The notes beneath the pieces were generated by a model. It worked only from the letters and a program-made list of their open reading frames with translations. It did not search any database and was not told the origin of the DNA. From assembly GCF_963855985.1 (NCBI RefSeq), contig NC_087096.1, positions 9,424,001-9,488,000 on the forward strand: a stretch of DNA of 64,000 nucleotides, written 5' to 3'. The stretch comes from Ostrinia nubilalis. Taxonomy: Eukaryota; Arthropoda; Insecta; Lepidoptera; Crambidae. Made by a program: the position numbers and the translations under genes. Of the stretch, positions 59,611 through 64,000 are shown one piece after another (the stretch's first letter is position 1; the number at the start of each line of letters is the position of its first letter).

Positions 59611-59935
59611 TTAGTTAACTTACAAACAAGTTTAAGATTGACTCCGAAATTTTTAAGACCCTTTGAATGCAAAGTGAAAAAAAATAAGATCAACAAGAAA
59701 GTAATCTCCGTTTGAAACAATCTATTAATATCACAACTTATTTAATTTCCAAAGTCTATAGAATTTAACCCAATGAATCAATGTATCGGCGATGTTTGCA
59801 AAGTTGCCTTTAAAACGCTCCATTCCAATCAGAAACTTAAATTAGTTCTCGGACAATTTGGCACGCATTATCGGGACACACCGAGACATTGTGTAGTCCG
59901 CTGTCAAACGCAGCCCTGCCTGATCACCAATATAA

Positions 59936-60469
59936 GGCCCGGTTTGCACCAAAGCGGAGATGGAGAGGAGAGGTGTCACCGAAAGCCCAAACAGACTTCG
60001 TTATTTCCACAACACCTCTCTGCTCAGCTTCGGTTCGGGAATCTGATAGATAATTCAGTTTACACTCTCCCCTTCGTTTTAGTGTAGGTAAACTAGGCTT
60101 AAATGAGCAGAACGTGTAGGCGGAGCGATGATCGTAGTAAAAATCCACCAATACAAGTTGCATACAATTTTCGCTCCTTTTCAGTGAATAAAGAGTTGCG
60201 AACTAGTTGAAAATTTTATACAAAACTGGAAGCAGAGCGGGTTAATAAAATGACAAGTCACGTGCTCGCGGCCTACCTTCACCTACAGAAAAACCATACC
60301 AACCGAATAGAGAACCTTCTCCTTTTTGAAATTGGTTAAAACATTCCGCAACTCTGATCCACATACTTTCTCGCTCCATTTCGCTACCTAACTTCGTGTC
60401 TATGGACAGAAAAAGTCCGCTACTCCGCTCCGCATTACTCCCTCGCTCCGCTCCAGTGTACAGGCAGCC
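59936..60469. mobile_element. Larger TWA-flanked MITE-like element
   Basis: The left end GGCCCGGTTTGCACCAAAGCGGAG and the inverted right end GGCTGCCTGTACACTGGAGCGGAG agree at 15 of 24 positions. TAA flanks both sides (59933-59935 and 60470-60472). CGGAG/CTCCG motifs are repeated near both ends. It may be a diverged PIF/Harbinger-type derivative. Minus-strand frames inside look like chance. Confidence 0.4.
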
Positions 60470-60472
60470 TAA

Positions 60473-61891
60473 GCCGGGATATTACTTGCTACAATATCCC
60501 AGTTTACATTGCGGAATAACTGAATTAATTTCTGATCACCGTCTGCCCGCGGATGTTTCTTTGTAGAGCCCAAATCGGTTGTAATTACTAAGTCTAGGCA
60601 GAGTGTTTATGAAGTTTGATTTTCTACCATCAGCTCTTATAAAAAACTGTCTCTATAATTTGTTTTAGATTTGGTAATTATTTTATTCATAACGATATAC
60701 AAAATCGTACGTTCTTTCGTTTCAGCCCATGAATTTTAAGTACTACGCAGCCCGCATCCAGGTACTTCCCGCGACCTTCACCAGATCATCAGTCCACCTA
60801 GTGGACATATTTTGCTAAAATATCTCTGTTTATATAGTTGAATTATTGAATTAATTTCTGATTACCGTTATTGCACCGAATCAATACCGAACGAGAGTCG
60901 ACATTAAACATCAAATCGAATTCGCATCTGCTAATAAGTTTAATTCCAATATTAGCCGGGCAAAGTCCGTGATTTTCACTAATAACGAGTATAAAATTAA
61001 TTAACGGTTTAAGTGAATTACTATCAGCAATCAGTACTTATTAATATTGCGCGTATCTTATTAATGATGATAAACAGGTTTATTTATTAAAATTACCTTT
61101 GATGAACGTTTATTTGCCCAAAGCTGATTGAAAAGCTTTTGTAGCTTCAAATTATGATTAGGTCAATCAAATGAATGAATGAGCGAATCAATTTATTGTG
61201 TCAACGACTACCACGACAATTATTTTGTGAAAGTAATAAAACACTAATTGCAAAATCCAAAACTAAGATGATGCTCGAACTTATCACTCACATACACAAA
61301 CATTATTTTGTTGTCAACTAGATTCAAACCTATAATAGCACTTAACGGAAACACGCAAACTCAAACCACCTGCCTTTCATAAAACAAAATAGGTAAGTAC
61401 TTTATGCTATCCACGACACATTTCCACGCACTAAAATTGAGCCAAAATGCAAGATCGTAGGTTATTCATGAGCAAAAGGTATCCATTATTTAGCAATAAA
61501 ACATGCGGGACGTAGCACAACGTTTTAATTCCGCTAAAAGCGTCCATCTCATTGTGGCCGGCCCGATGATTCGGATTACGTACGTGCAAATGCCACCATC
61601 ACTTGCCGAGCCATTTGAAACTTTATCCTCAAGCGATAAGGTCATCATTAAGAGAGATACGAGTATATGGTAGCGACTCATACAGATTGGACTCGCCCGA
61701 CTTATACGACTAAGCGACAGTGAGGCTGCAAAGTCTTTTGTTGGTAGATAATGACAGCTGAAAATCGCATCTTGCATTTACAATGTGGACGTCTATGCAA
61801 AATAGAGCCTCAAGCTGGACTTAAGCTTCTAGCCGTTTGAAACGTAGCCCAAACGATTTACACTCAAGTTCATTCAAGCGCGCAATCTATA
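60473..61891. other. Non-coding stretch, nothing recognised
   Basis: About 1.4 kb. A 95-codon minus-strand frame at 61490-61777 has no recognisable content. Confidence 0.45.
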
Positions 61892-62010
61892 TCTATACTT
61901 ATAATAAATCTGTAGAGAGGTCAATTCTGTACATTACATATATTTTCAAAATAACTATCAGGGGGTGATTAGTGTTCGATACTGATGCCAAAAATGCAAT
62001 CAGTAAAATT

Positions 62011-62013
<3 letters not shown>

Positions 62014-62063
<50 letters not shown>
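62014..62063 (+). repeat. (GTCT)n microsatellite
   Basis: About twelve uninterrupted GTCT units. The resulting cysteine- and leucine-rich frame is an artefact of the repeat. Confidence 0.92.
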
Positions 62064-62160
62064 ATGTTCCTTATAGAAACAAAAACTACTTGACGGATTT
62101 TAACGAAACTTGGTACAATTATTCTTCATACTCCTGGGCAAGTTATAGTATACTTAAGAA

Positions 62161-62500
62161 TTCCCACGGAAACGGGAGGTAGCGGGAAAAAAACATTTGT
62201 ATGAAAAAATCTAAACCGCGTAAGATAGACGCTTGAAATTTGGCATGCAGGTACCTTAGTAAACTTAAAGCTTAGTTACAATAGGATATTGCAAAAATCC
62301 CACTGAAACGGGAGTTAGCGGGAAAAACATTTGTATGAAAAAATCTAAACCGCGTAAGATAGACGCTTGAAATTTAGCATGCAGGTACCTTAGTAAACTT
62401 AAAGCTTAGTTACAACAGGATATTGCAAAATTCTTACGAAAACGGGAGTTAGCGGTTAAAAACATTTGTATGAAAAAATCTAAACCGCGTAAGATAGATG
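62161..62500 (+). repeat. ~135-bp tandem repeat, 2.5 copies
   Basis: CATTTGTATGAAAAAATCTA recurs at 62194, 62328 and 62463. Each repeat carries AAGATAGACGCTTGAAATTT and GGTACCTTAGTAAACTTAAA, then a CGGGAGTTAGCGG-type block. The same unit occurs twice in 27542-28037. Confidence 0.8.
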
Positions 62501-62778
62501 TCAAAAAAAACCAAGTCTCGCAACTCAGTTGTTCTACGGTAAAAAGTTGTGAGATCCATGTAATACCAAGTCCAGGCCAGGAAATCTTTAACGTTTTACA
62601 TAAATATATTGACTTGGCCATAGCATGAAAACACGAGTAAATTAAATTATTTAGTGCGATGGCCAAGTCAATAATTTATGTAAAACGTTAAAGATTTCCT
62701 GGCCTGGACTTGGTATTACATGGATCTCGCAACTTTTTACCGTAGAACAACTGAGTTGCGAGACTTGGTTTTTTTTGA
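62501..62778. mobile_element. 278-bp foldback element
   Basis: The left arm 62501-62621 starts TCAAAAAAAACCAAGTCTCG. The right arm 62659-62778 is its inverted complement with only a few differences, around a 37-base loop. No coding capacity. It interrupts the third 135-bp Helitron repeat right after AAGATAGATG. A clear target duplication was not found. Confidence 0.75.
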
Positions 62779-62798
62779 CAAGTATTGTTTTTGATGGG

Positions 62799-63010
62799 AT
62801 CTCATTTCTTTTTGTATTTTGTAGACAGCAGTTATGTATCTAGAAAACTGGACCGAAATTGAAAAATTTTACTCGACTTGGCGGTTGCACTACCGTGCCC
62901 CCAAATCTCATTTCTTTTTGTATTTTGTAGACAGCAGTTCTGTATCTAGAAAACTGGACCGAAATTGAAAAATTTTACTCGACTTGGCGGTTGCACTACC
63001 GTGCCCCCAA
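62799..63010 (+). repeat. 106-bp direct tandem duplication
   Basis: The unit beginning ATCTCATTTCTTTTTGTATT and ending CACTACCGTGCCCCCAA is present twice in tandem with one visible difference (GCAGTTATG against GCAGTTCTG). This points to a recent duplication. Confidence 0.85.
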
Positions 63011-63108
63011 ATATTTTAGTTTTTCCTTGATTCATACACCAAACACTACTTATATTCCAAATTTGAAGCTTCTAGGTCTGCTAGAAGTGCCTTAGAATTT
63101 TGATGATC

Positions 63109-63153
63109 GGTGAGTCAGTCAGTGAGTCAGTGAGTCAGTGAGTCAGTGAGTGA
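63109..63153 (+). repeat. (GTGAGTCA)n-type microsatellite
   Basis: A run of TCAGTGAG units with minor variation at the start. Confidence 0.85.
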
Positions 63154-63441
63154 CAAAATTAAGTAACTTTGACCCGTTATAATTCTTAAACTACTGGTTC
63201 AAATTGAATAAAATTTTAAATATACCGTGTCTTTACAATGCCTGCATAGCTAATGAAAATTCAGCCTTCTAGTTTTATCCACAACGAAGTTACAGGCAGT
63301 CGAAAATGGCCTGAATTGCTTCGAGAAAAGGATGGTACGGCCGTGCCGCTTTTTTGCTCGACTTGGTGGGGGCACTGCCGTGCCCCCAGATGAAAGGGGA
63401 AAAACGGGATCCACGCGTACGAAGTCGCGGGCGGCCGCTAG

Positions 63442-64000
63442 TTTTAGTTAATCATTTAGTCTCCACTGCAGATGAAGCGATCCAGAGGTAAATGGAGGAT
63501 TTGGCCTACATTCCCCACGCTGGCCAAACGGGCTGGAGAGGGAATTTTAGTTGAAAAATGAATCGGCTAGAATGTATTCCTATTCGAGTATCATTTTGTA
63601 ATACGGACTTCAAAATTGTACACAAGTTAGATATGACGTAATGGTTTCATACCTTATGTCAGGGTACTCGTGCGCACACGTCAGGCTTCCCATTACCGCA
63701 AACTTCACGATTGATATTCCACGCCAATATTTTCCAGGAAACAACTAATCTCTTTTAAGCTGACAAAACATCAAAAGTGCTGTAACTCAGTTATTCCGAG
63801 TCAATATCCAAAGTGAATGTTAATGAGTCGGCCTTGAGCCGGTCGTTGAGCTTCTGGCTCCTGCAAGTTCGTGCTGAGCAAATATCTCGAACGAATTCGA
63901 ATTGGAACTTTCGTGCGAGACTAGCAAATGTCAGGGTGGATCATAGCCCTTGCACTTAGCGAGGGATGTTGAGATTAAACACTTGACTTTAGCTCTAATA
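63442..64000. other. Non-coding right edge
   Basis: No gene is supported. A segment at about 63470-63545 (CATTCCCCACGCTGGCCAAA and neighbours) has the look of a dispersed-repeat fragment, but I cannot assign it. Confidence 0.4.

Larger units (their letters stand above)
61892..63441 (+). mobile_element. 1.55-kb non-autonomous Helitron with insertions
   Basis: It starts TCTATACTTATAATAAATC after an A and ends with GGGATCCACGCGTACG, a GCGGGCGGCCGCTAG region and CTAG at 63438-63441, followed by T. It contains, in order, a (GTCT)n run, 2.5 tandem copies of a ~135-bp block shared with 27542-28037, a 278-bp foldback insertion, a 106-bp tandem duplication and a (GAGTCAGT)n run. No replication or helicase protein is encoded, so it depends on an autonomous relative. 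Confidence 0.65.

Noticed and set aside
62014..62063. CRISPR-like regular repeats
   Set aside because: These and the other regular arrays are microsatellites or transposon-internal tandem repeats without spacers.

Overview
The window looks like nuclear DNA of an insect, most probably a moth or butterfly (Lepidoptera). It is AT-rich and nearly gene-free, without bacterial gene organisation. It carries repeat types typical of lepidopteran genomes: small Helitrons ending in a GC-rich hairpin plus CTAG, tRNA-derived SINE sequence, TWA- and TA-flanked MITEs, LINE 3' tails, a Transib-type foldback element, and an env-bearing errantivirus (Ty3/gypsy) related in layout to TED of Trichoplusia ni. The species cannot be named from sequence alone.

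Host genes: only one coding exon is convincing. It is a 15-codon start exon on the minus strand (3114-3158) with a strong ATG context, an in-frame upstream stop and a consensus splice donor. Its gene is not recognised; the next exon must lie left of it, probably outside the window. A 61-bp segment with good splice sites (21297-21357, minus) may be a non-coding 5' exon. The remainder is best read as intronic or intergenic DNA.

Mobile DNA, left to right: a 1.09-kb DNA transposon derivative with repeated subterminal motifs (15004-16092); a MITE nested in a MITE (17708-18057); a SINE (25300-25465); a nest of at least four Helitrons (27142-28459) that includes two identical 197-bp copies head to tail; a 5.9-kb errantivirus (32348-38245, minus strand) with identical LTRs and a 4-bp target duplication; a 2.25-kb Transib-like foldback element (39013-41262); a 65-bp retroposed fragment with a 13-bp target duplication (45606-45670); three members of one PIF/Harbinger-like MITE family (52251, 56739 and 59499), the first split by a TA-flanked MITE; a minus-strand Helitron (58227-58483); and a 1.55-kb Helitron holding its own foldback insertion (61892-63441).

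The most interesting object is the errantivirus. It keeps gag, protease and integrase. However, reverse transcriptase and most of RNase H are missing by an in-frame deletion, the 5' part of env is missing, and the env remainder lies in the pol reading frame behind one TGA stop. Identical LTRs on such a defective copy suggest recent mobilisation by proteins supplied in trans. No CRISPR array, operon, rRNA gene or intact tRNA gene was seen.
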